From Pithys albifrons albifrons (taxonomy: Eukaryota > Chordata > Aves > Passeriformes > Thamnophilidae): a DNA stretch of 64,000 bases. The translations under genes were made by a program, and so were the position numbers. The notes beneath the pieces were generated by a model, which searched no databases, was not told the origin of the DNA, and was given only the letters and a program-made list of their open reading frames with translations. Location of the stretch: NCBI RefSeq assembly GCF_047495875.1, contig NC_092487.1, positions 1 through 64,000 on the forward strand. Direction: 5' to 3'. Position 1 is the first letter of the stretch. Each line of letters starts with the position of its first letter. Shown here piece by piece: positions 21,131 through 31,740 of this stretch.

Positions 21131-21990
21131 CCACGGTGCCCTCTGCCCACCTTTGGGACCAATCCCGGCTTTTCCAGGGCTTTGCCACCTCCACCAAACA
21201 ACTCCCTGGGAACATCTTTGGGCTTTTTTTCTCTGTCCCCCGAGGCCTCCCGGGGTGGCATTTGGGGTCAAGGAGCCAAAGAAGGGTGACATTCCTTTGT
21301 CCCCGATGCTGGATGCTCCCCCATTTATCACCATGGCAACCAACGCCACCCCCCCCAGCGTTGCCAAGGAGATGGGCACCAGGGGCTGGAGCTCGTCCCA
21401 GAATGCCCAGCGAGCGTTGGGTGAGGGGCCAGGACAGAAAAGACCCCCCTGTGCCCCCTCCAAGCTCCTGCCAACCCCCCCCCTTGGCCGGGCTTTGTCT
21501 GTTGGGGTTTCTGTGGGGACAATGCCCGGCCCTGCCCACACCCAGTAACACCAGTAAGGGGTTGATACTGGGGCAGGGCATGGACTGGGAGGGGCAGGGG
21601 GGGGTCTCTCACTCACCGGAGGGGCAGCGTGGGGGGTCCGGGCACGGTGGGTCCAGGTGGGCACTGACCCCCAGCCCGAGGGTCAGCGAGGCACTTGGAG
21701 CATCCTGAGCCTCCAGAGGGGTCTGCATCCAGCTGGTGGGTACCCGGAGCAGGGTGGGCATGGGGGGCCGCTCACAGGGTGGGTGGCAGTGCCAGGGGGT
21801 CACAGTGGAGCTGGGGGGGGCAAGAGAGAAGGGAATGAGGAGCTTTGCCAGGCAGGAATCCCTGGAGCCCTCTGGGGGCATCACCCTGTTCTTGGCATTG
21901 GCTCTTTGGGGGCACCTGGGAAGGACAAGGGGCAGGGGAGGAAGGTGAGGGTGGGATGGGCACCCCCCAGACACCCCCTCAACCCCAAAC
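21131..21990. other. Non-repetitive intron 1 island
   Basis: Contains CCATGGCAACCAACGCC and, 10 nt on, GCGTTGCCAAGG (about 21330-21370), an inverted pair resembling RFX X-box half sites. On the minus strand CCTCCG/GTGAGTGAG (GT at 21616-21615) is a strong-looking splice donor, so an alternative 5' exon is possible, but I cannot define its start. No open frame of interest. Confidence 0.4.
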
Positions 21991-23130
21991 CTGCCTGGCA
22001 TCACCACCCTGACCGGGCAGCCAAAGTAAATTTGGGGTTTTCCAGATATTTTGGTGTCCCATCTCTTGGTCACCACCACCCCATGGCCACCAAGCACATT
22101 TCAAGTCCACCCTTGAGCCATAGGTGCCCATGGCTGTGCTGGCAGTTTGGGGACATGGGGACACCACCCCAACCCCAGCCCTGCCTGGCATCACCACCCC
22201 AGCCCCAACCCTGCCTGGCATCACCACCCTGACCGAGCAGCCAAAGTAAATTTGGGATTTTCCAGACATCCCAACCCATGGATTTCACACCACTTGGTCA
22301 CCACCATCCCATGGTCACCAACCACACTGGAAATGCCCCCCAGTCCAGGTGTCCCCATGGCTGTGCTGGTGGTTTGGGGACATGGGGACACCACCCCAGC
22401 CCCAGCCCTGCCTGGCATCACCACCCTGACTGAGCAACCAAAGTAAATTTGGGATTTTCCAGATATTTTGGTGTCCCATCTCTTGGCCACCACCACCCCA
22501 TGGCCACCAAGCACATTTCAAGTCCACCCTTGAGCCATAGGTGCCCATGGCTGTGCTGGTGGTTTGGGGACATGGGGACACCACCCCAACCCCAACCCTG
22601 CCTGGCATCACCACCCTGACTGAGCAACCAAAATGAATTTGGGGTTTTCCAGACATTTTGGTGTCCCATCTCTTGGCCACCACCACCCCATGGCCACCAA
22701 TCACACTGGAAATGCCCCCCAATCCAGGGGTGCCCAAAGCTGTGCTGATGGTTTGGGGACATGGGGACACCACCCCAGCCCCAACCCTGCCTGGCATCAC
22801 CACCCTGACCGAGCAACCAAAGTAAATCTGGCATTTTCCAGACATCCCAATCCGTGGATTTCACACCACTTGGTCACCACCATCCCATGGCCACCAACCA
22901 CACTGGAAATGCCCCCCAGTCCAGGTGTCCCCATGGCTGTGCTGGTGGTTTGGGGACATGGGGACACCACCCCAGCCCCAGCCCTGCCTGGCATCACCAC
23001 CCTGACTGAGCAACCAAAGTAAATCTGGCATTTTCCAGACATTTTGGTGTCCCATCTCTTGGCCACCACCATCCCATGGTCACCAACCACACTGGAAATG
23101 CCCCCCAGTCCAGAGGTCCCCATGGCTGTG
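21990..23130. repeat. Minisatellite, about 190-195 bp unit, VANGL2 intron 1
   Basis: Five to six copies, each with CCTGGCATCACCACCCTGAC, GCAACCAAAGTAAATTTGGG, a TTTTCCAGACAT segment, CACACTGGAAATGCCCCCCA and GGTTTGGGGACATGGGGACA. Starts near 21998, 22222, 22416, 22608, 22796 and 22994. The first copy has a 30-bp internal duplication. Confidence 0.95.
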
Positions 23131-24160
23131 CTGGTGGTGACTCTCCAGGTCTCCAAGGCAAATCCAGAGGGTGAGGATGATGATGATGATGATGATCCAT
23201 TCCAAAGGAGAACCGGGCACAGATTCCCACAGGGAGAGAGAGAGAGGGAGGAGCTGGGTGGTCCCACCCCACCCTCCCCAAGCTCCTGATGTCCCACAAA
23301 CTGCAAGGACAGGCCTTGGAGACCTTTCCCAGGGTGTTCCCAGTGGTGGGGATGGTTCTTTCCAGCATCATCCATGGATTTCCACACCCAGACCAAGGCT
23401 CAGCTCTGCTTCATGTGGACCTTCCATCCTTCCTTGCACCAAACCCACCCAAAGGTTGGCAGGTGGGGACACCCCAACCACCAGTTTTCCAAGGAATTCC
23501 AGCAGTTTCCCAAGATGAATTTGGAATTCCAGCAACCATCCTGTGCCTGGAACCAGAAGCTCCTCATCCTCCAGCTGCTGGTGGAACCACCCAACTCCTC
23601 CAGCAGGGAAAAAAAAAAAAAAAGGGATTTGATTTGTTTATTTGATGCCTTGCCCGGAAAAGTTGGGGAAAATCCGGTTGAGCAGCACAAGGAGAAGGTG
23701 GGAATGAATTCCTGGTCTCCAGGAGAAGCAGCTTCACCTTCCAGAGCTGGTGGGAGTCGGAGCCAAGATGCAAACGAGGAGGAAAATTCACATTTTTTAA
23801 TCACATTATGATCCAGGAGAACAAAACCCACCCCAGGGGAAGGAGAGGACTTGCCATCTCCTCACATCTTCAAGTCCAGACTGGATGGGTTTTCTTGGGA
23901 TGGTCCTGCTTCAAAGCTTGAGGAGCTCCAAAAAGCCTCTGCTGCCTTTGAATCCTGAAAAACCTCAAACAAGAAGCAGCTTTTGTATTCAAATGCTTCA
24001 AAAAACCACCAAAAAAAAAGATCCAAAAGTTTTGAGATGAAAAAAAAGATGATTTCCAAGAGCTCCAGAGGGAAATCCTGAGGGAAATCTTCTGCTCCCA
24101 TCCCTGGAGAGGCAGCAGGTCCTTGGTTTCCTCAGCACTGAGAGCTTTGGGAGAGCCACA
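23131..24160. other. Intron 1 segment, mostly non-repetitive
   Basis: Contains a short (GAT)n at about 23174-23197, an A15 run at about 23609 and A-rich DNA at 23990-24050. No exon or element recognised. Confidence 0.5.
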
Positions 24161-25070
24161 CAGGAGGTGTCCTGGAGGAGAAACCTCTTGAGGTTTCCTG
24201 GAGAAGATCCCTCTTGAGGTGTCCTGGAGATGATCCCTCTTGAGGTGTCCTGGAGATCCCTCTAGAGGTTTCCTGGAGATCCCTCTTGAGGTTTCCTGGA
24301 GAAAATCCCTCTTGAGGTGTCCTGGAGAGGATCCCTCTTGAGATTTCCTGGAGAGGATCCCTCTTGAGGTGTCCTGGAGAAGATCCCTCTTGAAGTGCCC
24401 TGGAGATCCCTCTTGAGGTTTCCTGGAGAAGATCCCTCTTGAGATGTCCTGGAGATGATCCCTCTTGAGGTGTCCTGGAGATCCCTCTTGAGATTCCCTG
24501 GAGAAGATCCCTCTTGAGGTTTCCTGGAGATCCCTCTTGAGGTGTCCTGGAGATGATCCCTCTTGAGGTTTCCTGGAGAAGATCCCTCTTGAGGTGTCCT
24601 GGAGATCCATCTTGAAGTGTCCTGGAGATCCCTCTTGAGGTGTCCTGGAGATCCCTCTTGAGGTGTCCTGGAGAAGATCCTTCTTGAGGTGTCCTGGAGG
24701 AGAAACCTCTTGAGGTGTCCTGGAGATCCCTCTTGAGGTGTCCTGGAGAAGATCCCTCTTGAGGTTTCCTGGAGAAGATCCTTCTTGAGGTGTCCTGGAG
24801 AAGATCCCTCTTGAGGTGTCCTGGAGGAGAAACCTCTTGAGGTTTCCTGGAGAAGATCCCTCTTGAGATGTCCTGGAGGAGAAACCTCTTGAGGTGTCCT
24901 GGAGATCCCTCTTGAAGTTTCCTGGAGAAGATCCCTCTTGAGGTGTCCTGGAGATCCCTCTTGAGGTGTCCTGGAGAAGATCCTTCTTGAGGTGACCTGG
25001 AGGAGAAACCTCTTGAGGTTTCCTGGAGAAGATCCTTCTTGAGGTGTCCTGGAGAAGATCCCTCTTGGAG
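24160..25070. repeat. Minisatellite, 20-26 bp unit, VANGL2 intron 1
   Basis: About 38 copies of GGTGTCCTGGAGAAGATCCC + TCTTGA with shorter (GGAGATCCCTCTTGA) and longer (GGAGGAGAAACCTCTTGA) forms. It contains many GATC sites. Confidence 0.95.
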
Positions 25071-25329
25071 CAAAGGGCAGTTGGACAATCCAGTGGGTGG
25101 ACAATCCTCCTGGCCAGGAGAGGTTGGGAAGGAGTAGGGGGTGCCCACTGAGATTTCCACCCCTGGTGGTCCTTTCCCAGCGTTGGCAAATCCTGGAGTG
25201 GCATCAGGGCAGGACACGGTGATGTGGTGAGCATGGCATGGCCAGAGCTGCCCTCCCTGTGCCAGGGAGCAGAAGGAGCCACCAGGAACATCTGGGCAGG
25301 TGTTGCCCTGCCAGACAGAATCCCAGAGG

Positions 25330-26215
25330 TGGGCAAAGGTCTCCAAGGTCACCAAGTCCACCCTGTGCACCATCCCCACCTTGGCACTCAGTGCCAACTC
25401 CAGGAGTTCTGCCAGGGAAGAGGGACAGGCCAAGGGCAAGGGTGGGATCTTCTGCCAGGGAAGAGGGACAGGCCAAGGGCAAGGGTGGGATCTTCTGCCA
25501 GGGAAGAGGGACAGGCCAAGGGCAAGGGTGGGATCTTCTGCCAGGGGGACCTTCTGGCTCCCTGAACACCCTGATGGATCCAAATGGGTTTGGTGAGCAG
25601 GAGGTCCCCAGGGATGGACATGAAGGGGAGGAGAGACCCAGGAGGGTTCCCATGGTGTGGAAAGAGGGAAGAAAACCAAAGAGGAAGGATGAGAGTCTTG
25701 TGGTGGTTCTCCAAGAGAGACACTGAGGGGCTGGAGCTTGGCCAAGGATGGGAACGGGGCTGGAGCAGCAGGAGGAGGGTCTGGAGAACTCCTGAGGGAG
25801 CTGGGGGGGCTCAGGCTGGAGAAAAGGAGGCTCAGGGGGGACCTTCTGGCTCTGCAATCCCTGAGGGATCCAGGGCAAGGGTGGGATCTTCTGCCAGGGA
25901 AGAGGGACAGGCCAAGGGCAAGGGTGGGATCTTCTGCCAGGGAAGAGGGACAGGCCAAGGACAAGGGTGGGATCTTCTGCCAGGGAACAGGGACAGGCCA
26001 AGGGCAAAGGGCCTCAGGCTGTGCCAGGGGAGGGGCAGGTGGGACATGAGGAGGAATTTCCTTGGAAGGGGCTGCCCAGGGAGGGGGTGGAGTCCCCACC
26101 CCTGGAGGTGTCCAAGGAACACCTGGAGGTGGCACTGAGTGCCAAGGTGGGGATGGGACACAGGGTGGACTTGGTAATCTGGGAAGTCTCTTCCAACCTC
26201 AGTGATCCTGTGGCT
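25330..26215 (+). mobile_element. Composite CR1 3' fragments with 43-bp tandem units
   Basis: 25335-25400 is antisense CR1 tail (CAAGGTCACCAAGTCCACCC). From 25405 the sense strand follows, with three to four 43-bp copies of GGAAGAGGGACAGGCCAAGG + GCAAGGGTGGGATCTTCTGCC. A second 43-bp cluster lies at 25873-26005, leading into a sense CR1 3' end (GGAAGGGGCTGCCCAGGGAG to TTCCAACCTCAGTGATCCTG) that finishes near 26215. The piece between is CR1-like (CTCAGGCTGGAGAAAAGGAG). 25071-25329 is unassigned. Confidence 0.8.
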
Positions 26216-26850
26216 GGTGAGGAAGATCCCCATGGAAGCTCCTGCTCCAATGGAGGAAAATGGGCTCCTTCAGCAGGACTTGAGGGGTCAAAACAGATTC
26301 CCCTCCCACCCCCAACACCTCTGCAAGCCCAAAACTCCACCAGCCAATCAGGGAGAGGCCTCCAGGACCACTCACTGCCCTCCCCCCCTTTGCTTTCCCC
26401 TCCAGGAACACAAATCCCAATTTTCCTTCCTTTCTCCACCCCTTGGAGCTGAAGCTTCACTGTGAGCTCCCTGCAGGTCCCTCACCCTCTGCTGCTCCCC
26501 ACGGCCCAGACCCCCCCATGCCAGGCTGGCAGTGCCCATCCATGCCCTTGGAAAAGCCACTGGTGGGAGGAATCCACAAATTCCAAACTCTTTGGTCCGT
26601 TTGTTCTGAGGGACGCGGGAAAGGTCCATGGGAGGAGCTTAATCCAAGTGCCCCTGTGGGGTCTCCTCCTGCTCTCCAGTGGCTGAAGGAGCTTTGAGAT
26701 CCCTTCCCATGTGCCACCTTTAATTAGGATCACTTGGGATTGGTCCAATAGCCATGGGAATGGCTGGGCCCTCCGGATGCTCCAGCTGGGAATTCCCACC
26801 CTGGGACAAAGCCCGGCCTTGCTCCTGGAATTTGGGTCCTGGAGAGTTGG
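26216..26850. other. Non-repetitive intron 1 island
   Basis: Contains AGCCAATCAGGG (about 26342) and, at 26718-26760, CTTTAATTAGGATCAC plus ATTGGTCCAATAGCC, in which ATTGGTCCAAT is an inverted CCAAT pair. Candidate regulatory DNA. No exon seen. Confidence 0.4.
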
Positions 26851-27745
26851 GGAGGAGGTTTGGGGGAAAAGGAGGTTTGGGGGAAAAGGAGGTTTGGGAG
26901 AAAAGGAGGTTTGGGGGAAAAGGAGGTTTGGGGGAAAAGGAGACCTGGGAGAAAAGGAAGTTTGGGAGAAAATGTTTGGGGGAAAAGGAGGTTTGGGGGA
27001 AAAGGAGGTTTGGGGGAAAAGGAGGTTTGGGGGAAAAGGAGGTTTGGGGGAAAAGATCTGGGAGAAAAGGAGGTTTGGGGGAAAAGGAGGTTTGGGGGAA
27101 AAGATCTGGGAGAAAAGGAGGTTTGGGAGGAAAGGAGAACTGGGAGAAAAGGAGACCTGGGAGAAAAGGAGGTTTGGGAGAAAAGGAGGTTTGGGAGAAA
27201 AGAAGGTCTGGGAGAAAAGGAGACCTGGGAGAAAAGATCTGGGAGAAAAGGAGGTTTGGGAGAAAAGGAGGTTTGGGAGGAAAGGTCTGGGAGAAAAGGA
27301 GACCTGGGAGGAAAGGAGGTTTGGGGGAAAAGGAGACCTGGGGGAAAAGGAGACCTGGGAGAAAAGATCTGGGAGAAAAGGAGGTTTGGGGGGAAAGGAG
27401 GTTTGGGAGAAAAGGAGGTTTGGGAGAAAAGGAGGTTTGGGAGAAAAGGAGGTTTGGGAGAAAAGGAAGTTTGGGAGAAAAGGTCTGGGAGAAAAGGAGG
27501 TTTGGGGGAAAAGGTCTGGGAGAAAAGGACGTTTGGGAGAAAAGGAGAACTGGGAGAAAAGATCTGGGAGAAAAGGAAGTTTGGGAGAAAATGTTTGGGG
27601 GAAAAGGAGGTTTGGGAGAAAAGGAGGTTTGGGGGAAAAGGAGGTTTGGGGGAAAAGATCTGGGAGAAAAGGAGGTTTGGGGGAAAAGGAGGTTTGGGAG
27701 AAAAGGAGGTTTGGGAGAAAAGAAGGTTTGGGGGAAAAGGGGAGA
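26850..27745. repeat. Minisatellite, 17-bp unit, about 50 copies
   Basis: Units GAGGTTTGGG(A/G)GAAAAG with variants GAGACCTGGGAGAAAAG and short ATCTGGGAGAAAAG. Purine-rich on the plus strand. All six frames stay open for hundreds of codons. Confidence 0.97.
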
Positions 27746-27824
27746 GGGAAAACACACCAAAAATGCAGGGATTGGTTTGGAAGAAGAGCTGGATGGAAAG
27801 GGGCAAAGGGGGTTGTGGTGAAAA

Positions 27825-28110
27825 ATGGGAACTGAGGGATCTTCCACTGAGGGATCTTCTACTGAGGGATTCTGCACCAAGAGATCCTACTCTGAGGGAT
27901 CCTCCACCGAGGGATCCTCCACTGAGGGATCTTCCACTGAGGATCCTCCACTGAGGGATCCCACTCTGGGAGGTCCTACATTGAGGGATCCTCCACGAAC
28001 AGATTCTACTCCAAGGGCTCCTCCACTCAGGGATCCTCCACTGAGCAATTTTCCACCAATGGATCCTATTCCAAGGGATCCTCCACCAAGGATTTCTACA
28101 CCACGAGATC
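27825..28110. repeat. Minisatellite, 15-bp unit
   Basis: About 18 diverged copies of GAGGGATCCTCCACT. The flanks 27746-27824 and 28111-28325 are short and non-repetitive. Confidence 0.9.
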
Positions 28111-28325
28111 AGGATGCAATGGGACCATGTTCACCCACAACCACGGTGCCCTTGGAGGTGCCAGGGCTCTGCAGTGCCCATTCCAGCCAGAGAAGGGCAG
28201 GGATGGCCCTTGGTCTCCTCTGAGGCCCCTTCCTGGTTGGACAAGAAAGCCACAAAGGATCTGCCACGCTTGGAAAAACAGCCCCGACATCTAGAAATGA
28301 AGGCACCCAAAGAGGTGCCCACGTC

Positions 28326-28930
28326 GAGGTTGGGGTGCCCCCATTGCCCTGCCTGAGGTTGGGGTGCCCCCCATGCCCACCCCGAGGTTGGAGTGCCCCC
28401 CATGCCCACCCCGAGGTTGGGGTGCCCCCCATGCCCACCCCGAGGTTGGGGTTCCCCCCAATCCTTGCCCTGCCAGAGGTTGGGGTGTCCCCCTTGCCCA
28501 GCCTGAGGTTGGGGTGCCCCCCTTGCCCAGCCTGAGGTTGGGCTGCCCCCCAATCCTTGCCCAGCCTGAGGTTGGGCTGCCCCCCTTGTCCAGTCTGAGG
28601 TTGGGGTGCCCCCCAATCCTTGCCCAGCCTGAGGTTGGGGTGCCCCCCTTGCCCTGCCTGAGGTTGGGGTGTCCCCCTTGCCCTGCCTGAGGTTGGGGTG
28701 CCCCCCTTGCCCAGCCTGAGGTTGGGCTGCCCCCCAATCCTTGCCCAGCCTGAGGTTGGGGTGCCCCCCTTGTCCAGTCTGAGGTTGGGGTGCCCCCCAA
28801 TCCTTGCCCTCCCTGAGTCTGGGGTGCCCCCCGTGCCCACCCTGAGGTTGGGCTGCCCCCTGTACCCACCCTGAGGTTGGGCTGCCCCCTGTACCCACCC
28901 CGAGGTTGGGGTGCCCCCTTGCCCTGCCCC
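28326..28930. repeat. Minisatellite, about 29-36 bp unit
   Basis: About 19 copies of CCTGAGGTTGGGGTGCCCCC + CTTGCCCAG. Longer units carry an extra CAATCCTTGCCC. Confidence 0.95.
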
Positions 28931-29225
28931 CCGTGCCCATCCCCATTATCTGAGCTGCTCAAAACAAGGAAACCCCATCTGATCCTTCCAGTGGAGCCCA
29001 GACGGTGCCCGCAGCCCCGTGCCCACCTGGGACACCCCTGGCACTGCCACCACCAGCCTGGCACGGAGCCACCAGCGGCTCTTCCGTTAATTAAATCCCG
29101 CCCCCGGCACAGAGAGTGGAAACGCGGGGCAGGAACCAAAGGATGGTCTGACTCGGTCCCAGCACGATCCCAATTGCTGTGAATAAGCAACAGCTTTCCC
29201 CAGGGAGATAATATTTAATTATTCT
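28931..29225. other. Non-repetitive intron 1 island, AT-rich right end
   Basis: Includes CCGTTAATTAAATCCC (about 29083) and, at 29165-29225, CAATTGCTGTGAATAAGCAA followed by GGAGATAATATTTAATTATT. Homeodomain-type sites in otherwise GC-rich DNA suggest a possible conserved element. Confidence 0.4.
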
Positions 29226-30030
29226 GGTTTTCTTTTCTTTTTTTCTATTATTTTTTTTCTTTTCTTGTTTTCCTCTTTTTTCTTTTCTTTTTTCCTTTTA
29301 TTTTCTTATTTTGTCTTTTCTTTTCTTATTTTTTCTTTTCTTTTTCCTTTTCTTTTTCCTTTTCTTTTTTCCTATTTTTTCTTTTTTTCCTATTTTTTCT
29401 TTTATTTTTTTCTTTTCTTTTTTCTTTTATTTTCTTATTTTTCCTTTTCTTTTTTTTTATTTTTCCCTTTCTTTTTTCCTTTTCTTTTTTCTATTTTTTC
29501 TTTTATTTCCTTATTTTTCCTTTTCTTTTTTCTTTTCTTTTTTTTTCTATTTTTCTCTCTTTTATTTTCCCCTTTCTTTTTCCTATTTTTCTTTTATTTT
29601 CTTATTTTTCCTTTTCTTTATTCTTTTATTTTTCTTTTTCTTTTTCCTATTTTTCTTTTATTTTCTTATTTTTCCTTTTCTTTTTTCTTTTCTTTTTCCT
29701 TTTCTTTTTTCTTTTCTCTTTTCTATTTTTTCTTTTATTTTTTCTTTTATTTTTTCCTTTTATTTTTTCCTCTTCTTTTTTCCTTTTCTTTTTTTTTCCT
29801 TTACTTTTTTCCTTTTCTTTTTTCTATTTTTTTTCTTTTATTTTTTCCTTTTATTTTTTCCTCTTCTTTTTTCCTTTTCTTTTTTTTCCTTTACTTTTTT
29901 CCTTTTCTTTTTTCTATTTTTCCTTTTATTTTTTCCTTCTATTTTTTCCTTTCCTTTTTTCCTTCTATTTTTTCCTTCTATTTTTTCCTTTCCTTTTTTT
30001 TTCTGCCTTTTTTTTTTTTTGGCTTTTTTT
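29226..30030. repeat. T-rich polypyrimidine tract, (TTTTC/TTTTA)n
   Basis: About 800 bp almost without G, made of CTTTT and ATTTT pentamers. The right half holds a duplicated block (29775-29860 resembles 29840-29925). On the VANGL2 transcript strand it is A-rich. Phe-rich open frames are repeat translations. Confidence 0.97.
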
Positions 30031-30719
30031 AACCTCCCCCCGAGGCCTGGGAGGGGAAAAGGAGCCTCGTAGGGAAATAACCCCCGAGCCAGACAGAGCG
30101 TGGTGCGGATGGGGAGGGAACTCCCAGTTGGCACCAAGATAAACCGGCTCACGATCCGGCCGGGTCTGTCCCGGGAGAGCCCGCGGGGGCTCTGGCACAG
30201 CCGGGGGGGGGGCACAGGGCAGACTGTCCCCTCGCCACCCCCTGCGCTGCCAGCCCCCTGCCCTGGCACGGGGGGCAGGTGGTGGTGGGCACACCCTGGG
30301 GATGGATGGAGGGATGGAGAGAGGGAGGAAACCCCGCAGGTGCCCCGAGCGCGGTGGGGGCAGCGCTGGGCACAAAGGGCTCGGAAGCCGCCGGGTGGGT
30401 ACAGTGGCATCGTGCCCGTGCAGCCCCCGGGGGTGGCATCGTGCCCGTGGCAGCCCCCGGCGTGGACTCGGGGGGTTCCGATCCCTCCGCATCGCCCACC
30501 GGCGGGGGATCCTCCCCGGGGGGCTCCGCGCAAGCGAAGGGGCAGCACTCGGGGGGGCCGCGGTGCCATCCCTGGGGGGCACCATCGCTCTGTGTCCCAC
30601 TCCCCGGGCGACTCCCGGTGCCAACCCGGGAGCGGAGACCAGGAAAGTCCGCGGCTCTCCCGGGGCCCTTCCCGGGGAGGAACCCGGCCCCGCTTCCCCC
30701 GCACCGCGGGGTCCCACCC
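30031..30719. other. CpG-rich non-repetitive segment of VANGL2 intron 1
   Basis: High CpG density (for example ACGATCCGGCCGGG at about 30151) next to the proposed first exon, so probably part of one CpG island. No coding exon recognised. Confidence 0.5.
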
Positions 30720-31434
30720 GGTGTCCCTCCGGTGTCCCCTCAGTGTCCCCCCGGTGTCCCCTCAGTGTCCCCCCCCTCACCATCCCCGCCGCACCTTTGT
30801 GCGCGTCCCCCCCGCACCGAGCCCGACCCCAGCCCCGCTTCCCCCGCCCTCCGGTGTCCCCCCGTTGTCCCCCTGGTGTCCCCTCAGTGTCCCCCCCGGT
30901 GTCCCCTCAGTGTCCCCCTCAGTGTCCCCCCACTCACCATCCCCGCCGCACCTTTGTGCGCGTCCCCCCCGCACCGAGCCCGACCCCGGCCCCGCTTCCC
31001 CCGCCCCCCGGTGTCCCCTCGGTGTCCCCCCGGTGTCCCCTCAGTGTCCCCCCCGGTGTCCCCTCAGTGTCCCCTCAGTGTCCCCCCACTCACCATCCCC
31101 GCCGCACCTTTGTGCGCGTCCCCACCGCACCGAGCCCGGCCCCGCTTCCCCCGCCCTCCGGTGTCCCCCCGCTGTCCCTCTGGTGTCCCCTCAGTGTCCC
31201 CTCATGTCCCCCCCGGTGTCCCCCGCGGTGTCCCCGCACTCACCATCCCCGTCGCACCTTTGTGCGCGTCCCCCCCGCACCGAGCCCGAGCCCGGCCCCT
31301 CTTCCCCCGCCCCCCGGTATCCCCTCAGTGTCCCCCCTGGTGTCCCCTCAGTGTCCCCCCGGTGTCCCCTCAGTGTCCCCCCGGTGTCCCCTCAGTGTCC
31401 CCTCGCTGTCCCCCCGCGGTGTCCCCGCACTCAC
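30720..31434 (-). repeat. Tandem array carrying four extra copies of the VANGL2 exon 1 end plus donor
   Basis: Units of about 150-190 bp. In each, the minus strand reads GGGGACGCGCACAAAGGTGC, GGCGGGGATG, then a donor GTGAGTG. Copies end at 31244, 31094, 30938 and 30781 (the last has GTGAGGG), after the founder ending at 31435. Between them lies a (CCCCGGTGTCCCCTCAGTGT)n sub-repeat. Each copy also keeps about 40 bp of upstream CG-rich sequence (GGTGCGGGG, GGGCTCGG). Confidence 0.9.
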
Positions 31435-31640
31435 CATCCCCGCCGCACCTTTGTGCGCGTCCCTCCCGCACCGAATCCCGGGGCTCCCGCGGCGGCGGCG
31501 GCGGCGGAGGAGGAGGAGGAGGAAGAGGAGGAGGAGGAGGAGGAGAAGGCGGAGGAGGAGGCGGAGGAAAAGCCCCGAGCCCAGCGGAGCGTCCCCCGCT
31601 CCAGCCCCGCCGAGCGCGGAGCTCCCCCCGCCTTCGGGGC
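31435..31640 (-). other. VANGL2: Proposed VANGL2 non-coding exon 1
   Basis: On the minus strand a CpG-rich region with (CCG)n and (TCC)n runs (31490-31570) leads into CGCGCACAAAGGTGCGGCGG, then GGATG and the donor GTGAGTGC (GT at 31434-31433). It is the only such exon end next to unique CpG-island DNA. Splicing to exon 2 would give a short upstream frame (see findings). The transcription start is not determined. No transcript evidence is available. Confidence 0.6.
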
Positions 31641-31740
31641 CGCTCCCCCCGCCCGCCCGCCCATTGTTCGCTGCCGGCGCCGCTGCGGGGCCATTGTCTG
31701 GCTGTGCCAGGGGCACCGCACAGCCCCCCAGCCTGGGGGT
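31600..31740 (-). promoter_or_regulatory. Proposed VANGL2 CpG-island promoter
   Basis: Minus strand: two ACAATGG boxes (about 31690-31696 and 31661-31667), GGGCGGGCGGGCGGGG GC-boxes directly downstream, and no TATA box. Typical of a CpG-island promoter. Placed by its position just upstream of the proposed exon 1. Confidence 0.5.

Noticed and set aside
26754..27954. Three overlapping frames of about 360 codons rich in Gly/Lys/Glu/Trp
   Set aside because: All three plus frames of one 17-bp minisatellite stay open, which is expected for a 17-bp unit without stops and not a sign of coding.
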